Of a stretch of 64,000 nt of DNA, positions 1 through 11,511 are shown piece by piece. Below the pieces are notes generated by a model. It saw only the letters and a list, made by a program, of their open reading frames with translations. It did no database searches and was not told the DNA's origin. Both the position numbers and the translations under genes were made by a program. Within the stretch, counting starts at the first letter, position 1; each line of letters opens with the position of its first letter. This stretch comes from Ctena decussata (taxonomy: Eukaryota > Mollusca > Bivalvia > Lucinida > Lucinidae): positions 3,690,803-3,754,802 of the forward strand of contig OZ022515.1 of assembly GCA_963989385.1 (NCBI GenBank), written 5' to 3'.

Positions 1-494
1 TCGCCTAACGTCAAACAACCATTTGACAGACAATCGATGAACATTTATTAGTAGAATGAGTTTATATATTTCTTAATTTATTTATTTATACAAAATGCTC
101 CAGGCATTAAACATGCAACACATGTACATTTGGGATAAATACGTCAGATGTCCTACTATTGTGGTAAATGTTGTTTCCAAAACTGATTAACTTCTGGAAT
201 CATCACAATAAAACACTAAACTTATTCAACCATCAATATTTTGACTCATTTTGCTAATACTCCTGTATACCTTGATCCAAATGAAATGTCAGGGCGGTAA
301 CAAATATGCGCTGCCAATTACTGTCAAAATCGATCAGTCCACTAGAAGATTCGGTAGAATAAATTTTGCACGCTTTGTTCAAGTTCAATAAGCATAAAAC
401 AGTGTTAGAAAAACCTCCTTACACTATATTAACTGTCCTGTATGAAGGACTATCAATATTGATAAAAATGTAAGAAAGAATTTTGTAAAGATGA
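1..494. other. no gene seen
   Basis: AT-rich DNA. I see no long reading frame, RNA gene or clear repeat here. Confidence 0.5.
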
Positions 495-612
495 AAATGA
501 AATTCTGTGCGCAATGGAGCGCCTTTACGGTGTAGCGAATTCCGCCGCCGGTGGGATTCGAACTCGAGAGCCCAGATCTTAGCAGACAGCGCTTCCGAGG
601 CATATAACATAT
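495..612 (-). repeat. tRNA-derived SINE fragment
   Basis: Read on the minus strand, the segment holds a good RNA polymerase III B-box (GTTCGAATCCC type) preceded by a worn A-box-like stretch about 40 bases upstream. It lacks a full cloverleaf, so it is a SINE head or tRNA relic, not a working tRNA. The short open frames over it are not genes. Confidence 0.5.
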
Positions 613-1439
613 ACGTTTATATTTTTTTATAACATCCTCCATGTAAACAAGAGTCGAGTCAGCATAGTGCTTCAGTACGCATATATTCACGAATACCTCT
701 TGGCTCGCAGAATGAAACGTTTCGCGAATATTGGAACATAGCTGAAAGTGCCTTGGCATTGGATATTTTTCCTGCGACTGCAATCATACTTGCGACACGC
801 CAGAATAATGCTATATATACAATGTGCAGATTATCGGTGTAAAAAGGAAGTTTCAGATCAGCATGCGCATCCTCCTCGTATAATTATCAGTCTGAGCGTC
901 TTTCCTGTTTTGTATGTAACAGTCATGACACATCGTTAGGCTTTTCTCTCACTTGAACACTGATGTCTGTCTGACATTTTAAGACAAACACAAGCCTTTT
1001 CAATCTGTACGTTCAAAAAAAACATCTTTGGATCATGGACGATATTTGGATCATGAGGAGTCTACAATTTGAAGTGAATTGGGTCACTGTACAGGCTGTC
1101 AACTTTGCTACCCTTGGCTTGCGAAGATGGCAGGCCGTATGATCACACATGTTGATCAGGAGTTGGGCTGTACATATACCAAAATAGCATGTGTGAACGT
1201 CGAAGACTCAAATAAACCTGTGCATTCATTTCGTCTCTATGTATATGACAAACCATAACGTTATGCTGTCCATTTCCTTACTGAAAAAAGGACACTTATG
1301 GAAAGTGTGAACAAACAAGACTCGGGTCAGTCTGTGCATCCTCGCAGTTCGTCTGGTAAATGTGAATAGTAAATGACTGGTGTCGCATGAAAAGATACCT
1401 TATTGGATGTGCAAACAGGAAAAATCAGATCAGCTCGTG
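613..1439. other. no gene seen
   Basis: No reading frame with a recognisable product and no clear repeat. Short frames here have no protein-like features. Confidence 0.5.
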
Positions 1440-1645
1440 CATCCGATCAGTCAAGGGTTAAGCGGCTTCCTGCTGATCTAGCGGTCCGGAGCTTGATTTC
1501 CGGAGGCTGAAATCTTTTCAATCGTTAACAGGGTTCCATTGCACTGAGCCTTTCATTATCACCCTCCAATCGTCCTGATATGACTGAAATACTGTTGAAA
1601 AGGACGTAAAATTGCAAGTCATCCATCCATCCCTGTTTGATCGAC
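1440..1645 (+). repeat. tRNA-derived SINE (bivalve type)
   Basis: The head resembles the copies at 14860-14978 and 60050-60447: 'gggttaagcg', then 'cctgctgatctagcggtcc'. The body contains 'cattgcac' and 'cattatcac'. The tail is 'ctgatatgactgaaatact' followed by ATCC repeats near 1625. The same order of parts recurs on the minus strand elsewhere, which defines the family. The 5' end is truncated. Confidence 0.7.
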
Positions 1646-2159
1646 GTTGTACAAGGACAGGTAATATGACTAGCCACGTGCGTCTATTGTTGGCTAAACC
1701 GCATCTCAAGTTGTTGCATAACATTACATTGTATTTGTAAGTTTTGTTATAGTTGAATAAGTTTTGTTACCGGTGACTGAGCAGCGTGTTTTTACTGTGC
1801 TCCTTTTTGTACAATAGAAAGGTCTAGGGAAGGTACAAAGATAACTCCGCCCTGACAATTCTTTTGGATCGGGGTATACTCCTGATAAATGACCCTTGTA
1901 AGGTTCTCTCAAAACATAAGTTGTGGTACTCATCATAACTGCCCCATTGAGACGTTTAATGAGGACCAACCATGTATGCTTTGAGTGAAAATTATAGAAA
2001 ATAATATTCAAATCTGCAAACCCCTACTTTCTCTGTACGTTACAGGAAAACGTGGGCTAGTCATTAATGTAATGTACTGTTTGTTTTGTAGTACAATCGA
2101 TTCATATGTATTCTCGTTTGAAGACACGTATCAGGTACCAGTGAATAGCATAGAATTCG
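1646..2159. other. no gene seen
   Basis: No recognisable coding or RNA feature. The minus-strand frame at 1724-2011 has no motif I recognise. Confidence 0.45.
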
Positions 2160-2397
2160 CCATTTGACGTGTATGGTGTCGCCCACTGTGGTACTGGCTA
2201 GTATGTGGTTTGTCATTGCTGAGTCCCATGCATGGTATACGATTCCTACATATGTAAGTATGTCATGCCAAGGCATGATATTCTAAATTCAATCATGGTA
2301 TTGCCAAGCATGTAACTGGCTTGCATGTTTTTTGTTTTGTTTTTTTCTTAAAATATTCGAATCACCTGCATGGTATTTCCCATCATCGTATTTGCTA

Positions 2398-3170
2398 TAG
2401 TCCGTTTGCTCCCAAATGCAAACGGCATCCCCAATACTTTCTCAAAATTGGTGAAAAGTAGAAGATTTCCGAATTGCTCATTCTTTATTTTCATCCTATA
2501 CATAACAAAATCATAATTTTGCAGAAATGTGAGGTTTTGCATAAAAAAGTTTCTATAAAAAAACAGGACCTAAAATATGTCATTTTCGCCTCTTAATTAC
2601 AAGGGAGTAAAAGTTGGCTGTTGGAATTCCCGTTTAGTTTTACGTGTTAGAGCATGTGACCAATGTATGCTATCCCTAGAACAAAATTTGCATAATTAAT
2701 TGAAATTTTATTCTGAATCCATTTTTTCTACTTTTTGTTTCACCCATATATTATCAAATTTTAAAACATACAATTTCTACTCGCAATATTATATAATAGT
2801 TCAATGTTTATTTACAACATAGTATCACCTGACTAGTGATACCATTCGTTACGCGTGCGGACAGGTGAATACATTTTACTATTTCATTCATATACGCCCA
2901 CACCTGTAGTAAACAACGAGTTTACGCTATTGCCTATCAACAATATTTTGGCTGTTCTAACAAGCATACGACGCCCTTTAGTGAAACTGCTCAGTTTTTA
3001 CATTACTGTTAATGGAAAATATTTTACAAAAGCATCAAAAAATTTGGACTTTCTGTATTCTGTTATGTATAGTTATAGGAATCATTAGGACATTAGAACA
3101 TTTGATGGAACTTTCATCGTTTTCGAGAAAATAAGCAAAACCCCGTTTGCACTTGGGAGCAAACGGACTA
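2398..3170. mobile_element. 773-bp MITE-like element, TA target duplication
   Basis: The ends are near-perfect inverted repeats of about 28 bp: left begins TAGTCCGTTTGCTCCCAAA, right ends GGGAGCAAACGGACTA. TA lies directly outside both ends (2396-2397 and 3171-3172). Satellite sequence resumes on both sides, which supports insertion into the satellite. No transposase is seen inside; a 77-residue frame at 2855-3088 has no recognisable domain. TA duplication suggests Tc1/mariner-type mobilisation. Confidence 0.75.
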
Positions 3171-4711
3171 TACCCTATGATCACCATTTGACTACTTCAG
3201 TGCATAGTATTGGTCAGCATCGTATTGGCTAGCACAAGGTTTGTCATTCGACAAAGCCCATGCATGGTATTCAAATCCCATGCATGCAATTACCATCCAT
3301 GGTATTCAGTAGCATGTGGTTCTTCATCCGGCAAATACCATGCATGTTATTCGATTCATGCATGACACTGCCTAGCATGGTATCGGTAAGCATGGGGTTA
3401 AAAGTTCAACGAACTCCATGCGTGTTATTTGAATCCCATTCTTGGTATAGCTAAGCATAGTATAAGCTAGCATGAAGTCACTCACAATTTGACGAATCCC
3501 GTTATTGGATTGCATGTGTTCCACGGTGGAATAATTATGCATAGGATGCTGGCCAATACCATGCATGTAAATCGTCAAATGGTGATCGTAGCCTAGCAAA
3601 TACGATGGTGGGCAACACCATGCATGGTATTCGTCGTATAGAACCGTACTTCCAATACCATGCTGGGAAAACCATGAATGGGATTCGAATTCTGTTTATG
3701 CATGGGATTCGTTGATTGCCAATTCCGTGCTAGCCAGTATCAAACTGGGCAATGTTATGCATGGCATTCGAATACCATATATGGGATTCATCGAATAACA
3801 TACCTGGGATTCGTGGAGAGGCAACTCCCATGCCAGCCAATACCATGATGGACAATATCATGTAAATGATTCGAATACCATGCGTGGAACTCGTCAAACT
3901 GCTATCTCCAGGCTAGTCTATGCACGGAATTGCCCAGCATGGTATGACTAGCATATGATGATTTGTCAGTTAACGAATCCCATGCACAGAACCCAATCCC
4001 ATGGGCAGTACTGCCCAGCAGAATTGTGGGTAGCTAGGGGTTTGCCATTCGAGGAATGTCATGCATGGTATCCGAATAGCATACATGTATGTGTTATGCC
4101 CAGTATGGTATCGGGTTCGAATACCATGCATGGGTTTAATCAAATGCCTAATACCATGCTAGCCAATACCATGCTTCATGCTTGGCAATACTTTGCATGA
4201 GATTTAGATACCATACATAAGCTTCGTCGAATAGCCAACACGTGCTTCCCAATAAGGTATTGAACAATTCCGCGGAATTCGAGTACATGTACCATGCATT
4301 GGATTCATCAAATGTCAAAAAGCAAACATACGACCCAATGTCATGCTGTTCAAATCCATGCATGGATTTAATCGAATGACGAATCCCAAGCTAGCCAATG
4401 CCTTGCTAAGCAATACTACGCATGGGATTTGAATACTGGTATGCATGGGATTTGTCGACTGGCAAACTCATATTAGCCAATAACAAGCTGAGCGATACCA
4501 TGCAGGGGATTCGTCGAATGGCGAACCCCATGTTATCAAACACCATGCTGGGCAATACTATGTATCAATTTCGAATACCATGAATAATGAACCTCATGCT
4601 AGTAGACACCATGTTGTGCAATTCATGCTTGGGATTTGACTACCATTCATGGTATTCATCGAATGGCGAATCCAATGCTATCCAATACTATGCATAAGAT
4701 TCAAATACCAT

Positions 4712-4818
4712 CCAAGCAGGCACATGACGTTGAAACGACGTCGTACTGGCGTCGATGCGACGTAACAACGTCGCATCGACGTCGGTACGACGTCATTTCG
4801 ACGTCATGTGCCCACTGG
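4712..4818. mobile_element. GACGTC-rich fold-back MITE
   Basis: An almost complete palindrome of about 107 bp. The ends read CCAAGCAGGCACATGACGT and, inverted, CCAGTGGGCACATGACGTC. The middle is serial GACGTC/GTCGAT steps around a centre near 4770. Relatives lie at 8019-8102 and 12378-12466. No coding capacity. Confidence 0.8.
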
Positions 4819-4935
4819 GATACGCATTGGATTTGTCGAATGGCAAACCTTATGGTATTCGATACCAAGCTGGACAATAGATGAGATTCGTCGTTAAATG
4901 GCAAATTCCATGCTAGCAAACTGATGCAGGGAATT

Positions 4936-6029
4936 AGAATATTGATCACTTTATGTTTTTTGGGGGAGAGAGCCTGACGACAGCTATAACAATAATCACA
5001 ACAGCAACCATCGTAGACTCTGTTTGATATAGGAGAAAGATGGGTATTTACAGCAATAATACATGCACTGCGCTCGTTGTGTTTTTTCGAGAGTCTGATT
5101 TAGACAAATACCGTAAACAAAGACAGCAATAATTACAACGGCCTCCACAACAAGTCAATATCAAGAACAATATTTTCAGCGACAAAAACAAGCAAAATGC
5201 TTTTACCCATATAAAATGTATTTGAATGTTTCCAGGCATAAATTTTCTTTAAGACATACATGGATTCCAATGCAATCTCGTGTCTGTTAACAGAAACACT
5301 CAATCTTGAGGGTGCATGTCATTAAATGCAAAATAATGCAGCCTATTTTAATCTAGAAACAGTTTGTTTTTAAAGCATTTTCGTCATCGATTGCCATGCC
5401 CTGCGTTAGTCGATTGCAACCGAGTTTAGGAAATGACGTTTTCGATTGCCAGAAATTTTCACCCTTGCATTTTCATCCCCCTCACAGTACGGTCAAAATT
5501 TAACTTAGACACTAGAACTTTTACAGGTGTTTAGGAAAGTCATTCAAGTATATCAGAAGACTATGCTTTATTTAATTTGACCTTGAATAATTTAGAATAT
5601 TAGTCAGAAAACCGAATTTGCCAGTCTAAAATTGCATGGTTAAAATGTAAGTAGGCATCGCGACATTTAGTAAAGAGCTTGTGATGTAAATTCGTTTTGA
5701 GGGAAATTTTCAGACATACTGCTTTAGATCCGTAATAAATGTTTTACCACAAACTTTTAGATTAAATGAAATAAAACATGTTAAACTGAGTTACCCTCAA
5801 CAATCGCGTAAATTTTTGACCCGCGTTCAGGATTGCCGCGAGTGTTCAGGATTGCCGCCTACCCGGTGTGTGTATGGTCATGTCTGGACGGTTAGTAAAC
5901 CTAACCGCTATATACCTGAGCAGGTTTAGACCTCATAAGCTTTTAACCTGTACTAAGTGCACTTGCTTTTGTTAGTAACTGTTCTTCTTGAATTTGAGGA
6001 ATGGAAAACGAAAGTGAGTTGCCGGGCCG
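4936..6029. other. no gene seen
   Basis: AT-rich sequence. The minus frame at 5048-5239 (63 residues, hydrophobic) has no recognisable motif. 'aggattgccgcgagtgttcaggattgccgcc' near 5830-5860 is a local short repeat only. Confidence 0.45.
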
Positions 6030-6105
6030 TGTATCGAACGTGGGACCTCTGGCTCTTGAACCAAACGCGCTACCGACTGCGCTGAAAGACAGGAGAGTCT
6101 TTTTT
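6030..6105 (-). repeat. tRNA-derived SINE head or tRNA pseudogene
   Basis: On the minus strand an A-box (CAGCGCAGTCGGTAGCGCG) is followed about 40 bases later by a B-box-like ACGTTCGATACA. The spacing is tRNA-like, but the acceptor stem does not pair cleanly and the second box deviates from GGTTCGANTCC. I call it a SINE head or pseudogene, not a functional tRNA. Confidence 0.55.
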
Positions 6106-7029
6106 CCATCAAGAGTTGACCCACATTGAAATGGGAGGCTGAAAAGAAAACAAGTAAAAAGTTGCTCTAGTATAGAGCAAAGGAGGAAGCGCTGCGGAAA
6201 ACAAAATTTAAGACTTGATTATCCATTTTTAGTTATTTTGTATAAAATACGGTATCGAGGTATCAATGAATTAAAGTAACGATAATATATATTCTTAAAT
6301 CATTTTAAAATGACACGTAACGCTGGATTGTGATTAGCATGGTAATTTGGAACAACACAGCATAAAATAAGGCGATATATACATATGGACAAAAGTTCTG
6401 CACGGTCACTGCTAATTTCACAAACAGTTTCAAAAATTTTAGTTAAACTATTTCTACCAGTTTTATTTATAGAGCTAACAAAAAAAAAGAAAAGAAAAAA
6501 AAATGTTTTAGCTTGGATGAATGGCACCGAGTTTAAGACAGGCAACCTACATTTACTTTTTAAGTTAAAGGATATTTACATTGAATTTACTGTTTTACTT
6601 GTGTGTTTTATGTAGAAAAGCCTCAAAGTGTTGTGACATACAACAGAATTTTACAACTTTTTTCTTTGTAAGATTCAGCTTGAGGCTGACCAATAAATTG
6701 TACTCAAAATAATCTAAGAAAATATGTGTATGAGTCAGATGACGTTTTGGCAGAACTTTTGATTGCGTTATTTGTTTGTTCTGCGACTCTAAAGCTTTTA
6801 TCTATTTATTCATTTATATATTCATATATTTATTTTGGTGATGTGTAGATTAAAGGGGGCATTAAGATTAACAGAATAATAAAATGTGAATTTTCTGATG
6901 AAGACTACCTAGTTTAAAGGCCCATCATGGCAAAACTCTGTATAATACTAAAATACCTAAGATATTTAAAGTATTGAATTGATCTTGGTCATGTGTATAC
7001 CTTTATGTTTTGGGTTGTTGTGTTTTTCA
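6106..7029. other. no gene seen
   Basis: AT-rich DNA with A-runs near 6480-6505. The overlapping frames at 6300-6615 are low complexity and lie opposite each other. Confidence 0.45.
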
Positions 7030-7240
7030 TCATTTTTACAAAGGGGAACAACTTGTGTGATTTTTTTTATTGTTTTTCTGGATAATGTAGCCTTTCCAAA
7101 AGGGAGTCTACTGTTAAAGGAAAACAAAATGCTCCTCAAGGGGCAAGTTCTTCAGTTGATCTCCACTGTGAAGGGAGGCAAAGAATGAGATTGGCACGAG
7201 TTGCTTCCCCTGAAAGAGTGCCCATTCACCATCGGCACAC
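7030..7240. repeat. diverged ~230-bp dispersed repeat (family R)
   Basis: Contains diverged forms of 'ctcttaaaggaaagaattt' and 'gttgcttcccctgaaag', as in copies at 13042-13265, 31205-31440, 34925-35165, 54590-54795, 59400-59670 and 61240-61350. Better copies have an inverted core (TTTGCTCC and GGAGCAAA) and the phrase 'agtcacaaaagttgtttcc'. Non-coding. Confidence 0.45.
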
Positions 7241-8018
7241 GTTATGCGTGACACGGCTCTTATGAAAGTACTGTACATACTGTAAACCAGAAAATTTTAG
7301 CAAATCTGAGTTTTAGAAAATGTTTCCAAGTTTTGTATTTAGCTTCTCATAATGGTTCTTTGATTATAAAACAACGACTATTTCACCTCAGTTTTACTTT
7401 AAAATTTTTTGCATTCCTGAAGTTTCGAGCACATCTTCGGAATTTTCCCCGATTTAAAGTTCCACAATGACTGTAATTACTACAGAACCTATGACTGGGT
7501 TTAGATGGAGACAAGGCAATCTTAAGATAAGTCTCATGCTTGGCAAGTCTAGCATGTCGCCCATTTAATTTGAAAACGAGCTCGAGCTTTCCTCTTTGGG
7601 ATTTCAACGAAATCACTATTTCTTCGCCCATTAATTTTCATTTGATAAAAAAAGATTTTGAACCAGGTCATCACTATATTCCTTCATTTGACTTTCTCTT
7701 AATGGTTCTGTCCGTAAGCCTAGGCTATTGAAGCTGTTTCAGTATGTCAGTCATTGCTATTCTATCTTGAGTATTACGTGCTATTCAGAATGATACAAAA
7801 TCAGAGTTCCGAGGTTACAGTTTTCTACCCCGTACTCACAATAATATGTAATTGAAATTGAGCCGTAAAATCATGATAATAGGACATACATCCGGGGAAG
7901 GTGGGGGGGGGGGGGCGGGGTTAGGTTCCATGCAGCTGAAGGAATTTATCCCGTGTCGTAATATTAACAGGAGATGTGCCCCTTTCTGTTTCACGGGGCC
8001 AGTTTTCCCAACATATTC
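7241..8018. other. no gene seen; G-tract
   Basis: No recognisable gene. A long G-rich tract lies at about 7900-7920. The minus frame at 7836-8135 runs through this tract and the neighbouring palindrome, so it is not a real gene. Confidence 0.45.
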
Positions 8019-8102
8019 CCAGCAGGCACATGACGTCGAAATGACGTGATGACGTCGCATAAACATCAATAAGACGTATTTCCGACGCAATGTGCCCGCT
8101 GG
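8019..8102. mobile_element. GACGTC-rich fold-back MITE, internally deleted
   Basis: Begins CCAGCAGGCACATGACGTC and ends in the inverted form ...TGTGCCCGCTGG. It matches the 4712-4818 element but is about 20 bp shorter in the middle and carries several mismatches. Confidence 0.75.
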
Positions 8103-9820
8103 TTGCTTGTAGTCAATGGAATCGCTTCCACTCATTCCATTCCAGATTTCAAACTATGCCCTACTGTTTCGAAATGTTGAAATTATTATTACAATCATTA
8201 TGTATTTAAAAACAAAGCAACAAAACAATTATTAAAGTGCCAAAATGGTGATTAGCTCCGTTTCTCTAATGAAACTAGAAAACTTTGGATGGATATATAA
8301 AAGAAATGCACGTTTCCTGTTCGAGTACTAATATATGGAAAAACCGATTCTAAAAATAAGGCAGTTACGCAATAGCTGAGTTCCATCGCGCGGTCTTCGT
8401 AGGTCATACTACAAAGGCTACTTTAGTTAAAGACGATATTATATGCTATTAAAGTTTTCGTTCTCGCTAAACAATTATTATTTTACCCAATACCATGAAT
8501 GCTAAACGCTAACTTGATTAAACACTTACAGTGCAAAAAATGAAAAAAAAAATATTTTAGCTGACTTATTTGCAACAATACAATGCGTTTATCAAAGCCG
8601 ATTATCCTTTCGACATTTAGGACAGAAAAATAGTTCCATGTTTTTATCCCGAAATATAGAAAATAAAAATGATAAAGATCGAAAAATGATATTTTAATGT
8701 TATGTTCCAGGTAATTTGATGTTATAATCGGAATTATAGTGATAAAATATGCATGAAAGTTCACTTTTTAAGTCGCTTATACCATTAATCAATAAAACAA
8801 GTAAAAAGTATGCAAAGACCAGGAACTGAAACAATCAAAATCCAAATCCAGCCCTCAAACCATAGTTGGAAACAACTAAGATTACAAATAATCAAGATAC
8901 AGAGAACATATGGCCAACCGAGTGAGCAGCTTGTTCCCAAAAGGTGGCCACTCAGCAACCCAAACCGAACCAAAAATAATAATAACATACATAAGGTAAA
9001 ACATCACAGAAACTCTGACACCAAAAACAGGCAACAAAGAACCAAAACAGAACTACCGCCTTGGAACGGTCAGTAATGAATTACTGGGGGGCTTAAATCG
9101 ATTTTACAGGCCCAACCTCACCCTCAGTTTCTGAAGTGGTACAAAACATTTAGTTGGTTGTTCGGTTCGCATGATAACCCTCTAACTCGTCAATGAATCA
9201 TCACGGTAAACACATAAATCAAATTTCAACACCATAAATCTACACCCAACGCCTTCCCAAACTCATCACAAATAGCACTGCGTTGGTACGCAGCGCAATG
9301 AGAGTGACGGAGATGCTTTCTCTTAAAGCGTATCCATAAAACTAAGGATTTCCCAAATTGAGATCTTCAATAGGGGGACAGGATATATTGATAATACCAT
9401 AACGAAGACACAGACCAGCTTTCCAGTCTTTACATAATGCATTTCTTCACTTAAAAGACGACTTTTCCCCCTTCCAAAACGATCCCAAAAATCCAGATCT
9501 AGATTTTTGGGATGTTTTGGAAATGACATCCACATCTTAAAACAGAATTTCATATGACTGATTTAGATATTTCAAGACTTTCTAGAAATGAAAAAACACC
9601 GTTTTATAGCAGAAGAAGTACGATATTGATTGTAAGTTAAGTCTGATCTGGGTCAACACTGCATGCTGGAGCTGTTCACATATCTTCTCTGTTCTAATAG
9701 TTATTTTTTACGGTAAACAACCTGGTTACTTTGATTTACAAAGTTTTGATAATTTCTTCTGGGTAAACAGTATTGTAACTGTATGTACATAGCCATGATA
9801 ACAAATTCTGTATTTTAAAA
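8103..9820. other. no gene seen; presumed upstream intron or flank of the TRIM-NHL exon
   Basis: No coding exon is recognised in 1.7 kb. 8785-9076 is A/C-rich, giving an N/K/Q-rich frame with no domain. In particular I see no B-box or RING cysteine/histidine pattern on either strand, so the upstream exons of the gene at 9828 are not identified here. Confidence 0.45.
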
Positions 9821-9827
9821 TTTCCAG
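9821..9827 (+). promoter_or_regulatory. 3' splice acceptor of TRIM-NHL exon
   Basis: TTTCCAG immediately precedes the coding exon, with a T/A-rich tract upstream (9801-9820). Splicing after 9827 leaves two bases (AT) before the ATG codon at 9830, so the previous exon would supply one base of a shared codon. Confidence 0.6.
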
Positions 9828-10642
9828 ATATGGTCGTTGACAGCAGAAGCAGTTTTAATGTAAACTTAGAAGATGACGACTCTTCTCCTGAGATAACCGG
9901 GGCTGAGTTTCTGTCAGACGGACGATTAGTTCTGTGTGACAGGAGCAATGGGAAAATAAAGTTGCTGAGTAGTGACTTTACAATGTTAGACAGTTTGACA
10001 CCACAGTCGTTACCATGGGATGTATCAGCTGTCGACACCACAACTGTTCTCATCACACTGCCTGGTAGGGATCAGCTACAGTATATACATGTGATACCTC
10101 AGTTCCAGGCGAGCAGTATAATCCAACTGGACAAGACTTGCTGGGGTATTGATGTGGTAGGGGACGAGGTTTTCACCTCCCTTTTCACGTTAGACGATAC
10201 AAAAAGTGAGATAGCAGTATATAATATGGACGGGACACTGAAGAGACGGCTCGGTGTTCACCATGACAACTCCTACATGTTCAGTCTTCCCTACTATCTC
10301 TACGTGAACCCAGACACCGGCTATGTTTATGTGTCTGACGCGTACACCGATAAAGTTACATGTTTGTCGTCTGCTGGGGATGTAATATACCAGTATGAAG
10401 ACCCAGAGTTGGACAGCCCGGTAGGCATGTACGTTGATGATGCTGGGAATACCATTGTCTGTGGCCACCTGTCTCACAACATACATGTAATAACTGTCAG
10501 TGGCAAGAAAGACAAGATCTTGCTCACATCAGCTGACGGTATATCGAGACCAGGGCCTGTCGCCTACAGGGAGAGTGATGATACTCTTGTGATCGGTGGT
10601 TATTTCTCAGACAATCTGTTAGTGTTTAAGTTAAAAACTTGA
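9828..10642 (+). CDS. 3'-terminal exon of a TRIM/B-box-like protein: NHL-type beta-propeller
   Basis: The frame encodes about 270 residues ending in TGA and matches the C-terminal propeller of the molluscan TRIM (tripartite-motif) expansion. Landmarks: 'TGAEFLSDGRLVLCDRSNGK' (residues 23-42), 'PWDVSAVDTTTVLITLPG' (62-79), 'CWGIDVVGDEVFTS' (103-116), 'YLYVNPDTGYVYVSDAYTDK' (~156-175), 'SPVGMYVDDAGNTIVCG' (~196-212) and a terminal 'NLLVFKLKT'. These are successive propeller blades. The ATG at 9830 is probably internal, because a good splice acceptor ends at 9827 and no RING, B-box or coiled coil precedes it. Family members usually join B-box zinc fingers and a coiled coil to this domain and act in ubiquitin transfer or ligand recognition; this exon alone shows only the binding domain. 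No AATAAA is seen close downstream. The alternative is a stranded duplicate exon. Confidence 0.8.
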
Positions 10643-10705
10643 TTTTGATTCTTCAGATGACATATGTTACATATCAATATACAAACACATTAGTAATTTA
10701 AGTCA

Positions 10706-10830
10706 CAAATGAGCCACGACACTCATAAGATTTTTGTTTGCACAACAGTTACTACGAATAGCAGAGACTCTGACCAGACTAAGCACCTGCGCAGTCTGGT
10801 CAGAATCTTTGCTGTTCGCAGAAACAAAGT
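10706..10830. mobile_element. degenerate half of a GAGCCGCGAC-family MITE
   Basis: 'gagccacgacactcataag' at the left, then 'agactctgaccagactaag' and 'cagtctggtcagaatcttt', which match the inner arms of the complete copies (e.g. 55632-55867). The right terminus is lost. It lies just after the TRIM-NHL exon and may fall in its 3' untranslated region. Confidence 0.5.
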
Positions 10831-10954
10831 ATGCTATCAGAGGAAATACTTTAGACAATGTAGTGTATTTGTTATTCCGTAATTCCCGTACACAGTGTAT
10901 GTCTTCACAGGAAAAAGTAAGAAGGCCTTTTCTGGAAAATGCATGCGTTAGCTG

Positions 10955-11410
10955 TTTCGGCTCTACACTGTTTTGTATATCGCAGGCTGGTTAGAGTATA
11001 TGTTAATAGCGGAAATGATGTGTGCTATCATAGGATCAACCGTCACAATGGAGGATCTGACTGTTTCATGTCTACATTGTTTTGTATATCGCAGGCTAGT
11101 TAGAGTATATACTAATAGCGGAGACAGTGTATGTTATCCCAGGAACAGGAATGAAGGCTCTATCTTCACAATGGAGGATCTGACTTGTTCGTGTCTACAC
11201 TGTTCGTCTGCGATAATTTACAACGTTGATTAAATGTATATACCAAGTATTGATGTAAATCGCGGGCTGGTTAGAGTATATACTGTTAGCGGAAACACTG
11301 TATGTTATCCCATGAACAAGAATGAAGACTACCTCTAAACAATGGCGGATCAGACTGTTTCGTGTCTACAATGTTTGTCTGCGTTAGTTAACACGGTTGG
11401 TAAAATGTAT
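10955..11410. repeat. imperfect tandem repeat (3 units)
   Basis: Three units share 'cgcaggctggttagagtatat', 'atagcggaaa', 'gtatgttatcccatgaacaa' and 'caatggaggatctgactgtt'. Unit starts are near 10980, 11090 and 11265; spacing varies with internal deletions. Open frames over it (10973-11233) are by-products. Confidence 0.65.
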
Positions 11411-11511
11411 ATACTATGTAAATATCTTACAAATCTCAGATAATGACAGCAAAATCAGGATTGAGTTTTATTTGAGATATTTCTCTCAAGTTTGCCAATC
11501 TTTATATTATA

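Larger units (their letters stand above)
2160..4935. repeat. degenerate ATGCAT-rich satellite block
   Basis: Variations of 'ataccatgcatgggattcg' and 'gccaataccatgct' recur dozens of times, often as near palindromes around ATGCAT and CCATGG. Higher-order units look roughly 70-90 bp long but are strongly diverged. The block is cut by a TA-flanked element (2398-3170) and a GACGTC palindrome (4712-4818). Short frames across it are by-products of the repeat. Confidence 0.75.

Noticed and set aside
495..612. Functional tRNA gene (also 6030-6105 and 14860-14978)
   Set aside because: Box-like motifs are present, but the stems do not pair as a cloverleaf and the sequences continue into SINE bodies.
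8785..9076. 88-residue N/K/Q-rich frame as a gene
   Set aside because: Low-complexity A/C-rich sequence with no domain and no supporting signals.
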